Assembly: GCA_934617065.1 (NCBI GenBank)
Contig: CAKTTY010000002.1
Coordinates: forward strand, 186,001-250,000
Reading direction: 5' to 3'
Source of the DNA: an uncultured Eggerthellaceae bacterium
Lineage (GTDB): Bacteria; Actinomycetota; Coriobacteriia; Coriobacteriales; Eggerthellaceae
DNA: 64,000 nt
The translations under genes and the position numbers were made by a program. Below the pieces are notes generated by a model. That model was given only the letters and a program-made list of their open reading frames with translations, was not told where the DNA came from and searched no databases. Shown here piece by piece: positions 1-6,454 of the stretch; within the stretch, counting starts at the first letter, position 1; each line of letters begins with the position of its first letter.

Positions 1-220
1 CTTTGGGTGGGGTGGGGCGACTCGGCTGTGGCACGCGCATCGTCGGGAAGTTCAGCAAAGTGAGGCTATGGGAAAAGTGGGCCATAGGACAAAAAGCGTG
101 CCTGGCTGGTTTGTCGCACACCCATAGGGCAGTTTAGGGTAGGGCCCGGAATGGCCCTAAGAGTCAAAATGGCCCGAGACGCACTTTTGCTCTATAGCTC
201 GTACTTTTTAACTTGCTAGC
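1..220. other. Left edge, no gene recognised
   Basis: I see no convincing coding frame here. The stretch contains one short hairpin around 139-158 (TAGGGCC facing GGCCCTA), with no T-run after it. It lies downstream of the tRNA terminator on the minus strand, so it may simply be intergenic or the end of a gene outside the window. Confidence 0.4.
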
Positions 221-257
221 CAGAAAACAAAAAAGCCTGCAACCGAAGTTGCAGGCT
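221..257 (-). terminator. Rho-independent terminator of the tRNA pair
   Basis: A perfect 10-bp stem (234-243 with 248-257) is closed, on the minus strand, by a UUCG tetraloop. It is followed on that strand by a T-rich tract (complement of the A-run 224-233). It sits just after the 3' end of tRNA-Glu and ends the tRNA transcript. Confidence 0.9.
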
Positions 258-264
258 GAACACT

Positions 265-341
265 TGGTAGCCTCGATCGGATTCGAACCGACGATCTCCG
301 CCTTGAGAGGGCGGCGTCCTAAACCGCTAGACGACGAGGCC
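265..341 (-). tRNA. tRNA-Glu (anticodon CTC)
   Basis: The minus strand folds as a full cloverleaf. The acceptor stem is 335-341 with 269-275, the anticodon arm CCGCC/GGCGG has loop CTCTCAA and so anticodon CTC, the T-arm has loop TTCGAAT, and CCA is encoded at 265-267. The first acceptor pair is G-U. It decodes GAG and is probably co-transcribed with the tRNA-Gln just upstream. Confidence 0.93.
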
Positions 342-353
342 ATGAGCGCATAT

Positions 354-427
354 TGGCTGGGGTGGAAGGAGTCGAACCCTCACATACGGTACCAGAAACC
401 GCTGTCCTACCATTAGACGACACCCCA
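354..427 (-). tRNA. tRNA-Gln (anticodon CTG)
   Basis: The minus strand folds as a cloverleaf beginning TGGGGTG, the usual start of bacterial tRNA-Gln. The anticodon loop is TTCTGGT, giving anticodon CTG, the discriminator base is G and CCA is encoded. It decodes CAG. It lies 12 bp upstream of tRNA-Glu on the same strand, and the two share one promoter and one terminator. Confidence 0.93.
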
Positions 428-494
428 ATGAGTTGTGCGTTGCTTTCGCATCGCTTCCTCGGTGGTGTTACCCTTTGCCAAGGCGCGAATCAGT

Positions 495-523
495 ATATTA
501 CGGATCGGGGCACCCTCCGTCAA
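495..523 (-). promoter_or_regulatory. Sigma-70-type promoter of the tRNA-Gln/Glu transcript
   Basis: On the minus strand a -35 box TTGACG (518-523) and a -10 box TAATAT (495-500) are separated by exactly 17 bp. They lie about 70 bp upstream of tRNA-Gln. Both boxes are close to consensus, as expected for a stable-RNA promoter. Confidence 0.8.
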
Positions 524-731
524 CCCCCTTTTTTGAAAAAATTTGCTGTTATTGGAGGTAATTTACAAAACCCCAGGTGAGCGTGGTGCAGGTGGGTCTT
601 TTATGAAAAACCCCCGCAGCGTGGTGCGTTCGCGTACGATGAAACCATCTACCCACCGTTGCGTGGGTAGTTTGCTGTTTGTCGTTCATTGCTAGGCAAA
701 TTGCATCAAGCACTCTATAGAAGGGAAGCGC
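524..731. other. Intergenic region before uppP
   Basis: No gene is seen between the tRNA promoter and uppP. An 8-bp hairpin (CTACCCAC at 649-656 with GTGGGTAG at 663-670) is followed by a T-rich stretch and could be a weak terminator or leader structure. I could not assign a uppP promoter. Confidence 0.4.
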
Positions 732-1676
732 ATGTCGCCTGACATTCTTATTGAAGCCCTTAAGGCGTTGCTGCTCGGCATTACCGAGGGCATCACCGAA
801 TGGCTTCCTATTTCCTCGACGGGTCATATGATCTTGGTCGACGAATTCGTGAAGCTCAATGTAAGCGATAAGTTCCTGGAGCTGTTTTTGGTGGTCATTC
901 AGATTGGCTCCATCATGGCGGTTGTGGTTACCTTCTGGCATAAGCTGAATCCCGTTTCGCGTACAAAGGACGAAACCGAGCGCCGCAACACATGGCATAT
1001 GTGGGGCATGGTTGTTATCGGCAGTATTCCCGCTGCGGTTTTGGGCCTTGCTCTGGACGACTGGGTTCATGACCATTTCTATAACGCCTATACTGTTGCC
1101 GCCATGCTTATCCTGTACGGCGTCATCTTCATTGTCCTGGAAGCGCACAACCGCAAGCGCGCTCGTGCGGTTATCGAATCGGCGGAGCAGCCGCGCGGCA
1201 AGCACGCCCGTAAAATCGACGCCTCCGACCCCGAGTCAGTTGAGAGCGCCCTGTTCCGCATCACTGACCCTTATGACATGGATTGGGAAACTGCCCTGAA
1301 GATCGGCTTCTTTGAAGTTTTGGCAATTGTTCCCGGCACCAGCCGTTCGGGTGCCACCATCATCGGCGGTATGTTGTGCGGCTGTTCCCGTACTGCTGCG
1401 GCTGAATTCACGTTCTTCTTGGCTATCCCTGTAATGTTTGGCTGGGGCATGGTTAAAGCCATCAAGTTCTTCTTGGCGGGCATTGCCATGACGCAGGTTG
1501 AGATTGTCGTTCTGGTGGTTGGCATTGTTTCTGCCTTCGCCATGGGCATGATCGCCATCCGTTTCTTGATGGGATACATCAAGCAGAACGACTTCACCGT
1601 TTTCGGTGTGTACCGCATTTTTATTGGCTTGGTTGTGTTGGGTTACTTTGGCACCAAGGCCCTTGGTATTTTCTAA
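732..1676 (+). CDS. uppP: Undecaprenyl-diphosphatase UppP (BacA)
   Basis: An integral membrane phosphatase that converts undecaprenyl diphosphate to undecaprenyl phosphate, recycling the lipid carrier for peptidoglycan and surface polymers. Its overproduction is the classic cause of bacitracin resistance in this family. Two family signatures are visible: EGITEWLPISSTGH at about residues 19-32 and PGTSRSGAT at about 200. The protein is 314 aa, longer than the usual ~270. The excess is a hydrophilic loop at about residues 137-180, rich in Arg, Lys, Ser and Asp, before the second signature. The start is chosen for the GAAGGG ribosome site just upstream. A small membrane protein gene follows within 25 bp and probably shares the transcript. 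Confidence 0.95.
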   Translation: MSPDILIEALKALLLGITEGITEWLPISSTGHMILVDEFVKLNVSDKFLELFLVVIQIGSIMAVVVTFWHKLNPVSRTKDETERRNTWHMWGMVVIGSIPAAVLGLALDDWVHDHFYNAYTVAAMLILYGVIFIVLEAHNRKRARAVIESAEQPRGKHARKIDASDPESVESALFRITDPYDMDWETALKIGFFEVLAIVPGTSRSGATIIGGMLCGCSRTAAAEFTFFLAIPVMFGWGMVKAIKFFLAGIAMTQVEIVVLVVGIVSAFAMGMIAIRFLMGYIKQNDFTVFGVYRIFIGLVVLGYFGTKALGIF

Positions 1677-1700
1677 GGCGTTGAATGGTATCCTTAAACC

Positions 1701-1943
1701 ATGAGCGAAGGAAGAAAACATACTCGACGCAGAGCTCTTTCCGAAGAGGAAAAGGAGCAGTTGCGGGAACGGTCCAATAAGTGCATTTCCCGTTACTGCA
1801 ATTACGCTGCGCTTGTCATCATTCTGGTGGCGCTCGCTTCCTATGTGGTGGGGAAGGGCGATGCATTCTTCTGCCAGTTCGGCATCATGGTTTCCATCGC
1901 GCTGTTGGCCATAGCGGCTATTAACGATCCAGCACGAAAATAG
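1701..1943 (+). CDS. Small two-TM membrane protein
   Basis: An 80-aa protein of unknown function. The first ~32 residues are highly charged (Arg, Lys, Glu). Two hydrophobic segments follow, roughly residues 34-50 and 56-74, separated by a short GKGD turn, so it should be a helical hairpin in the membrane with a charged N-terminal tail. It starts 24 bp after uppP, and a strong terminator follows it, so the two genes look like one transcript. I do not recognise a family. Homologues next to uppP in related genomes would support a role in envelope lipid recycling, which is only inference here. Confidence 0.7.
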   Translation: MSEGRKHTRRRALSEEEKEQLRERSNKCISRYCNYAALVIILVALASYVVGKGDAFFCQFGIMVSIALLAIAAINDPARK

Positions 1944-1954
1944 AACTATTCCAG

Positions 1955-1976
1955 CGGCCCTTCGGGGCCGTTTTTC
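1955..1976 (+). terminator. Terminator after uppP and the small membrane protein gene
   Basis: The stem CGGCCC/GGGCCG with a TTCG tetraloop is followed directly by five T residues. It is placed 11 bp after the stop codon of the 80-aa gene. Confidence 0.9.
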
Positions 1977-2129
1977 GTATAAACGGGTTCTAATGTTTCC
2001 AGCCTGTTTCAATAACGCCCAGCTCGGCTAATGGTGGTGCAATGAGGCGCACTGGCCTGGCATTTTGTTATCATAGGCTAACAGCGCCTTTAGGGTGTGT
2101 TTCCCATCTTTTCGTGAAAGGAGTATGAG

Positions 2130-2414
2130 ATGTCGGAAAAGAACGAGGCATTCGAGGAAATCGAGAAGCATCGTGCCGAGATCGACGCAATCGATCAGAA
2201 GCTCGTCGCTCTTCTGAATGAGCGAGCCGGTCATTCCCTGGACATCCGAGCCCTTAAGCCCGATGCCCACATGGGTCTGTATGACCCGAAACGCGAGGAA
2301 GAGATTTTTGCGCGCGTTGCAACGTACAACGAGGGCCCTCTGTATAACGAAAACCTTACTGAGATCTACCGTGGAATCCTTAAGGTTATGAAAGAGGTAC
2401 CCTCACGTGATTAA
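2130..2414 (+). CDS. Chorismate mutase, AroQ type
   Basis: A 94-aa cytoplasmic all-helical enzyme that rearranges chorismate to prephenate, the branch point to Phe and Tyr. The N-terminal helix has the typical pattern IDAIDQKLVALLNERA (residues ~18-33), which supplies the catalytic Arg, and the DPKREEEI segment of the second helix follows. A good AAAGGAG site precedes the ATG. Its last 8 bp overlap the GTG start of the DAHP synthase gene. In Bacillus the same two activities are fused, with the mutase domain acting as the feedback sensor. Here they are separate but translationally coupled, so a regulatory complex is plausible (inference). Confidence 0.88.
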   Translation: MSEKNEAFEEIEKHRAEIDAIDQKLVALLNERAGHSLDIRALKPDAHMGLYDPKREEEIFARVATYNEGPLYNENLTEIYRGILKVMKEVPSRD

Positions 2415-3204
2415 TCCACTCTCCTCACTCCCCAATTACGGCACTCGTACCAACGAGATCACCCTTTACGCTGGTCCCTGCTCTGTTGAATCCGAAGAGC
2501 AGTTCAATGAAGTTGCCGAATGCATTGCCGGCCTTGGCCTTACCTGGATCCGCGGTGGCGCCTTCAAGCCCCGCACGAACCCCCATTCGTTCCAGGGCCT
2601 GGGCGAGGAAGGCCTGCAGATCATGAAGGCTGGTGCTGAAAAGTACGGTCTGAAAACCCTCACCGAGGTTATGGACTCCGCTCATTGCGAAATGGTGCAT
2701 TCCTATGTTGACGGTCTTCAGATTGGTGCTCGCAACATGCAGAACTTCAGCTTGCTGAAGAACGTTGGCAAGGTTACCGCGCAGTCTCACAAGATGGTAT
2801 TGCTGAAGCGCGGCCTTGCGGGCAGCATTTCCGAGTGGCTTTCCGCTACGGAATATCTGACCATGGGCGGCAACGACAACATCGTGCTGTGCGAGCGTGG
2901 CTTGCGCACCTTCGAAACCGCTACGCGCTTCACGCTTGATATTTCCGCTGTTCCGGTTATTCACAAGCAGTCGATATTCCCTGTTTGCGTGGATGTTTCG
3001 CATCCCGCTGGAGTACGCGACTTGGTGCCTTCTTTGGCATATGCCGCCGTCGCCGCTGGTTGCGACAGCATCATGATCGAGGTTCACCCGAACCCCACTG
3101 AAGCGCTTTCCGACGGTCCCCAGCAGCTTACGCCTGCTCAGTTCACCGAACTGGTAGCCCAGCTGCGCGAGATCGCCGCAGTTTTTGGCAAGAAGATCGT
3201 TTAG
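2407..3204 (+). CDS. aroF: 3-deoxy-7-phosphoheptulonate (DAHP) synthase, type I-beta
   Basis: Catalyses the first step of the shikimate pathway: phosphoenolpyruvate plus erythrose 4-phosphate give DAHP. At 265 aa it is the short class without an N-terminal ACT or mutase domain. Visible signatures are AGPCSVES near residue 22 and RGGAFKPRTNPHSFQG near 48, which form the PEP/metal site. It starts with GTG inside the end of the chorismate mutase gene (8-bp overlap), implying coupled translation. With no built-in sensor domain, feedback control is probably supplied by the neighbouring mutase, as in related split systems (inference). A terminator follows immediately. Confidence 0.93.
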   Translation: MINPLSSLPNYGTRTNEITLYAGPCSVESEEQFNEVAECIAGLGLTWIRGGAFKPRTNPHSFQGLGEEGLQIMKAGAEKYGLKTLTEVMDSAHCEMVHSYVDGLQIGARNMQNFSLLKNVGKVTAQSHKMVLLKRGLAGSISEWLSATEYLTMGGNDNIVLCERGLRTFETATRFTLDISAVPVIHKQSIFPVCVDVSHPAGVRDLVPSLAYAAVAAGCDSIMIEVHPNPTEALSDGPQQLTPAQFTELVAQLREIAAVFGKKIV

Positions 3205-3236
3205 GTTACGGCGTTCTACGAGCGCCGTAACGTTTG
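3205..3236 (+). terminator. Terminator-like hairpin after the DAHP synthase gene
   Basis: A 9-bp stem GTTACGGCG/CGCCGTAAC (3205-3213 with 3223-3231) is followed by GTTTGC. The T-run is short, so termination may be incomplete. Confidence 0.6.
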
Positions 3237-3244
3237 CATGAGCC

Positions 3245-3408
3245 GCAACGACGCTGCGAGGCGCCCTGGTGGCGCGGGAACCTTTCAATCGGTCGGGGCG
3301 GCCGAAGGCCAGCCTCTTCCTCTTTCAAGGCTCCCGCACTCACCAGGGCGCCTCTCGCTGTTTCGTCCAATTATGGGAGTTTGTTGACGCCCTTGCGGGC
3401 GTTTTTTT
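3245..3408 (+). ncRNA. Candidate rod-shaped RNA with its own terminator
   Basis: A 14-bp perfect inverted repeat (3258-3271 with 3341-3354) continues inward through GCGGGA/TCCCGC. At the apex is a GGCC-GAA-GGCC hairpin, giving one long, slightly bulged rod of about 105 nt. Thirty-three bases on, an ACGCCC/GGGCGT stem with TTGC loop and seven T residues (3387-3408) forms a strong terminator. The conserved apical motifs of SRP RNA, and the RNase P and tmRNA signatures, are absent, and I could not see a confident promoter. It may be a small RNA or a palindromic mobile element. It sits exactly at the edge of the AT-rich accessory block. Confidence 0.45.
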
Positions 3409-3648
3409 ATTTTTGAGTGAAGGAGCTGTCAGATAGGGACTGATGCTTTTGGTGCTCTCGGGCAATTTGCAAACAAGTTAGCGTTTGGGCGCGGAATGCT
3501 TGCTGCAAAGTGAAATGTGCCAAAAATGCCTATCTTTTTAGATGCTTGCCGCAGGGAGAAAATCCCGTTCAATCAGGACGTTTTCCAAGTCCTATCAGCA
3601 AAAACAATGCTAAAGTCACTCGTATCATTCCAGGGGGAAAGGAAGATA
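3409..3648. other. Intergenic region, start of accessory block
   Basis: No gene is seen. The segment 3434-3456 is an imperfect direct repeat of 4098-4119 (TAGG-AC-GATGCTTT-GGTGCT pattern), so the two copies flank the membrane protein gene between them. Base composition becomes visibly more AT-rich from here. Confidence 0.4.
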
Positions 3649-4089
3649 ATGAGCCTTCTGAGGAACGCGCAATCGCGAGTTGTTGTTGTTGTGTTGGTTT
3701 CGCTGTTCTTGGGTTTTGTAATGCCCTGGGTTCTTCAGGCCAACCGGGACTTTCGTGGGGAAGCTCAATTTAAGTTCGACCCATCGGCTATGTTCGCCAG
3801 TACGATTGCTGAGGTTATTGTTAGCATCGTGTTTGTGGTGGTGTTCGTCGTTTCGCTTTTTTACCTCGCGAAACAATCGAGCTCTCGAAAGCTGCTTTTA
3901 TTCGCAAGTGCCATATCTCTTGTTGCTTTCGTCGGATTCACCATGACATATTCGCTTTTCATTCATGGCAGCGTATACGGTTGGATTTACTACGCTCTTT
4001 TCCAAATGTTTCCTTGTCTAATTCTTGTAGTGGGGTACGCCACGGCCGCAATAATCGCTTCGCCGATAACACTTTCCAGCAGGAATTAG
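3649..4089 (+). CDS. Four-TM membrane protein of unknown function
   Basis: A 146-aa protein of unknown function. I place the start at the ATG preceded by AAAGGAAG with a 5-nt spacer, not at an upstream in-frame ATG that would add 44 non-membrane residues. Four hydrophobic segments are apparent: residues ~11-27, 47-68, 77-96 and 106-132. The first could also act as a signal anchor. It is isolated between two short direct repeats and is convergent with the merR gene. It belongs to the AT-rich block that also carries the peptide cluster. A role in self-protection is conceivable but unsupported. Confidence 0.6.
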   Translation: MSLLRNAQSRVVVVVLVSLFLGFVMPWVLQANRDFRGEAQFKFDPSAMFASTIAEVIVSIVFVVVFVVSLFYLAKQSSSRKLLLFASAISLVAFVGFTMTYSLFIHGSVYGWIYYALFQMFPCLILVVGYATAAIIASPITLSSRN

Positions 4090-4156
4090 CCATCTAGTAG
4101 GAACCGATGCTTTGGTGCTGCCGGATAGGCCACAAGTAAAATATTCGCTTGAGGCC

Positions 4157-5026
4157 TTATTTGCCCCTATGCTCAACAGGGATATCAAGCAGTATTTGGA
4201 TTTCATGCGATTCAGGACTCACATGGGTCGATATTTCTTTGATTAGTAAATCTCCGCATGTTTCTAGCTCATTTTCCCTAAGCAATTTTTCTGTATCGCT
4301 TAGTAAGGAAAAGAGTGGGTTGTCTTCCTGAAAAGCAGGTTCATTCGTCTTATCGAAAGAGAAGCGGTGCATAGATTGAAAACGAAGTCCTGCTGGTCTT
4401 TTCTCGCATTTGTCCAGGCTAGCTGTGCTTTCTGGGATTTCAGAGCATATGCTGAAATCGCTTTCGTAGTCGCCTTTTAAGAATGCGCCTTTGCCAACCT
4501 TGTAGAGGTTGGGGAGAGATTGCTTGCTTCTTTTAGATTCTTCCTTGAATGACTTTTCATGTTCGGCGATTTTCAGAAATAGGTCTTCCGGGTTGCTACT
4601 TTGCAGAGGGATTCTTGTCGACAGGAAGTAGGATTCTTCCTCTTCGACCAGGCGCCAGTTGTTTGCACTGTCCAACTTACCTGATTGCCATTCCTCTTGC
4701 GTCTGTAGTGATGCAATTGCCGATTCAATAAGCTGTCGCTTTCTTTCAATTTCCCTAGCTTTTGCTTCGATTTCGGCTTTCTTGCTATTGAAAAGCCGAA
4801 GAGTCATTGCGGGGTCATGCTGCTTCTGGAAGTTCCTGATCTCTTCAAGGGAGAATCCTGCTTCTTGCAGCGAGGCAATGGTAAGGAAGTCGATTATCTG
4901 GGATGCGGAATAAACTTTGTATCCATTCTCGTTAATGGAAGTGGGCTTAAGCAGGCCGATTTCATCGTAGTGCCGAAGGGCGTCTTTTGTTGTTTGGCAC
5001 ACTTGAGCGAATTTTCCTGCATACAT
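4157..5026 (-). CDS. MerR-family transcriptional regulator
   Basis: A 289-aa regulator with an N-terminal MerR winged-helix domain (residues ~1-70; it recognises DNA through the ALRHYDEIGLLKP segment). A dimerisation coiled coil follows (~75-115, EIEAKAREIERKRQLIESAIASLQ region, partly shown). The long C-terminal region (~125-289) resembles GyrI-type small-molecule sensing domains in size and position; I have not identified the ligand. It is divergent from the peptide operon and should act at the 13-bp palindrome inside that operon's 19-bp promoter spacer. A run of ten G lies 8 nt upstream of the ATG on its coding strand. By analogy with TipA-like regulators it may sense the peptide product (inference). 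Confidence 0.85.
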   Translation of the reverse strand: MYAGKFAQVCQTTKDALRHYDEIGLLKPTSINENGYKVYSASQIIDFLTIASLQEAGFSLEEIRNFQKQHDPAMTLRLFNSKKAEIEAKAREIERKRQLIESAIASLQTQEEWQSGKLDSANNWRLVEEEESYFLSTRIPLQSSNPEDLFLKIAEHEKSFKEESKRSKQSLPNLYKVGKGAFLKGDYESDFSICSEIPESTASLDKCEKRPAGLRFQSMHRFSFDKTNEPAFQEDNPLFSLLSDTEKLLRENELETCGDLLIKEISTHVSPESHEIQILLDIPVEHRGK

Positions 5027-5034
5027 GGAAAATA

Positions 5035-5044
5035 CCCCCCCCCC
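5035..5044 (-). repeat. G10 homopolymer at the merR ribosome-binding position
   Basis: There are ten C on the plus strand, that is ten G in the merR mRNA, ending 8 nt before the ATG. This is the only purine-rich stretch at Shine-Dalgarno distance. Length changes by slipped-strand mispairing could alter merR translation. Confidence 0.6.
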
Positions 5045-5052
5045 TATTTCTC

Positions 5053-5083
5053 TTGACCATGGGGTAACCCCACACCCTAATCT
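5053..5083 (+). promoter_or_regulatory. MerR-type promoter and operator of the peptide operon
   Basis: The -35 box TTGACC (5053-5058) and -10 box TAATCT (5078-5083) are separated by 19 bp. This overlong spacing is characteristic of promoters that MerR-family activators remodel. Centred in the spacer is a perfect 13-bp palindrome TGGGGTAACCCCA (5060-5072). It is located between merR and the precursor gene, pointing toward the precursor. Confidence 0.75.
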
Positions 5084-5198
5084 CTTTGCTGTCGCTGAAA
5101 GTTTAGCCTGATAGTTCTAACGATTTTAGAGGATTGCGGCTTTATTTTTCAGCGGTGAAAAAATGGCAGATTTAGGTTGGTTACGAAAAGGAGAGACT

Positions 5199-5369
5199 AT
5201 GGAACGCAAGCCAGAAGAGCCAAAGAAAAGCATCGAACAGTTTGATGCATTGACAGGTTTGGACGAGAAGGAGGTCAAGGAATATCTCGAAAACGGGTCA
5301 GGAATCAATCCGGAGGAGGAAGCTCAAGGCTCGGTTTTCACTGTAATTACCCTTGTGGCAATGTGCTAA
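5199..5369 (+). CDS. RiPP precursor peptide, thioamitide/class V lanthipeptide-like
   Basis: A 56-aa precursor. I choose the ATG preceded by AAAGGAGA with a 5-nt gap; an in-frame ATG 36 bp upstream has no such site. Residues 1-44 form a charged, Glu/Lys-rich leader ending EEEAQG. The last 12 residues are hydrophobic with no charge: SVFTVITLVAMC. Ser45, Thr48 and Thr51 can be dehydrated, and Cys56 is the last residue. Thr51 and Cys56 are four residues apart, the same spacing as the Thr/Cys pair that makes the C-terminal ring in thioviridamide (core SVMAAAATVAFHC, from memory); both cores also begin Ser-Val. Seven modification-type genes follow on the same strand. Confidence 0.8.
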   Translation: MERKPEEPKKSIEQFDALTGLDEKEVKEYLENGSGINPEEEAQGSVFTVITLVAMC

Positions 5370-5401
5370 TTAGCTAGTTGCGCTGAGATGGGATATATAT
5401 T

Positions 5402-6454
5402 ATGAGCGACAAAATCACTTATGAAGAACTCATTTATGGTATCGGTCCAAAGAACGGAGATTTCTCATCTCAGCGCTCCCTTTGTTTTTCCAGGGAAGCG
5501 CGAATGCCTGCTATCGAAATTCCCGGATTGGATTTTCTTAAATGGCAAAGCGCAAGAAGGCCTGTTGCTCTCTTGCAAAATGAGGTTGATGAGTACTTTG
5601 TGTACAAGACGACCGATAAGGCCGAGGATGCCCCTAATCGCGAAATTGAGGTTTTGAAAGAGCTTGATCTGTACGCTCGGAAAGATTGGCGATTTGAGAA
5701 GAAAGTTCAATTCCCTCATTTGAGAAATGTGAATGAGAATGGATTTTTGTATCCGATGCTTACAGGGGAGCCATTGTCGGTGCTTCTCGATGGGGCATCC
5801 AATCCTAAATGCGTACTTGAAGCATTTAGTCGGCTTGGGGAAGCGATTGCGGCTGTTCACCTTGTTGGAGACGAGCTTGGCGGGATCGGCTCCTATGAAT
5901 GCTGTTTTCCAGTGCCTAGACGCGAGGCCTTTACTATTTCTGAGCTTTACGAAGGTGTAGGGATGGAATTCCCTTTATTGCTCTCTGCCTTCTTTGAGGT
6001 CCAGAAGGGCATTGATTCGCTGCGGGCTAACTGGGGGAATCGGGACTTGGTTCACTATGATTTGAGAGCGCAAAACATTCTTTATAGTTCTGAAACTGGT
6101 CGGATTTCCCTAATCGATTGGGAGACAGCGGGGCTCGGCAATGGATTGCTTGACTTGGGGATGGTCTGCTTTGAGCTAATCAGGGCTTCCTATTGTTCCT
6201 ATGGCAAGTTGCCACTCGATTGGTTGTCGCTGCATAAAATAATGGTTGAGAAATACTGCTTGTATCGAGGCGCTGATTTCTCCGAAACGTTTTGCGGTTC
6301 AATCCAGTATGCAGCTGTTTCTGCGCTTGTGCGGTGCGCTGAAAAGCTGAGGATTATTGGTCGTTTGTCCAGGGTCGATACGCTTATTCTTGAACATGTT
6401 GGTAGGTTAATCGATGCGCCGGAATGGTTTTTGGAAGATGGAGGCGTGATTTAA
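5402..6454 (+). CDS. APH-like protein kinase (Ser/Thr activation for dehydration)
   Basis: A 350-aa member of the aminoglycoside phosphotransferase fold. Catalytic motifs are intact: HYDLRAQN around residues 218-225 (catalytic Asp220, Asn225) and IDWE at 238-241 (metal-binding Asp239). In thioamitide and class V lanthipeptide clusters an enzyme of this type phosphorylates Ser/Thr of the core before a HopA1-type lyase removes phosphate. It is the first modification gene after the precursor (32 bp gap), and its stop codon abuts the GTG of the lyase gene. Aminoglycoside resistance is the trivial alternative for the fold, but the context argues strongly against it. Confidence 0.8.
   Translation: MSDKITYEELIYGIGPKNGDFSSQRSLCFSREARMPAIEIPGLDFLKWQSARRPVALLQNEVDEYFVYKTTDKAEDAPNREIEVLKELDLYARKDWRFEKKVQFPHLRNVNENGFLYPMLTGEPLSVLLDGASNPKCVLEAFSRLGEAIAAVHLVGDELGGIGSYECCFPVPRREAFTISELYEGVGMEFPLLLSAFFEVQKGIDSLRANWGNRDLVHYDLRAQNILYSSETGRISLIDWETAGLGNGLLDLGMVCFELIRASYCSYGKLPLDWLSLHKIMVEKYCLYRGADFSETFCGSIQYAAVSALVRCAEKLRIIGRLSRVDTLILEHVGRLIDAPEWFLEDGGVI

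Noticed and set aside
213..580. Short plus-strand frames over the tRNA genes
   Set aside because: They are antisense to the two tRNA genes, a common artefact that yields spurious peptide annotations.
3245..3365. SRP (4.5S) or 6S RNA identity for the rod-shaped element
   Set aside because: The GGAA-type apex with conserved flanking bases of SRP RNA and the large central bubble of 6S RNA are not visible, so no family name is given.
5402..6454. Aminoglycoside or choline kinase function
   Set aside because: The fold is shared, but direct linkage to a Cys-ending precursor and a HopA1-type lyase makes a peptide kinase much more likely.
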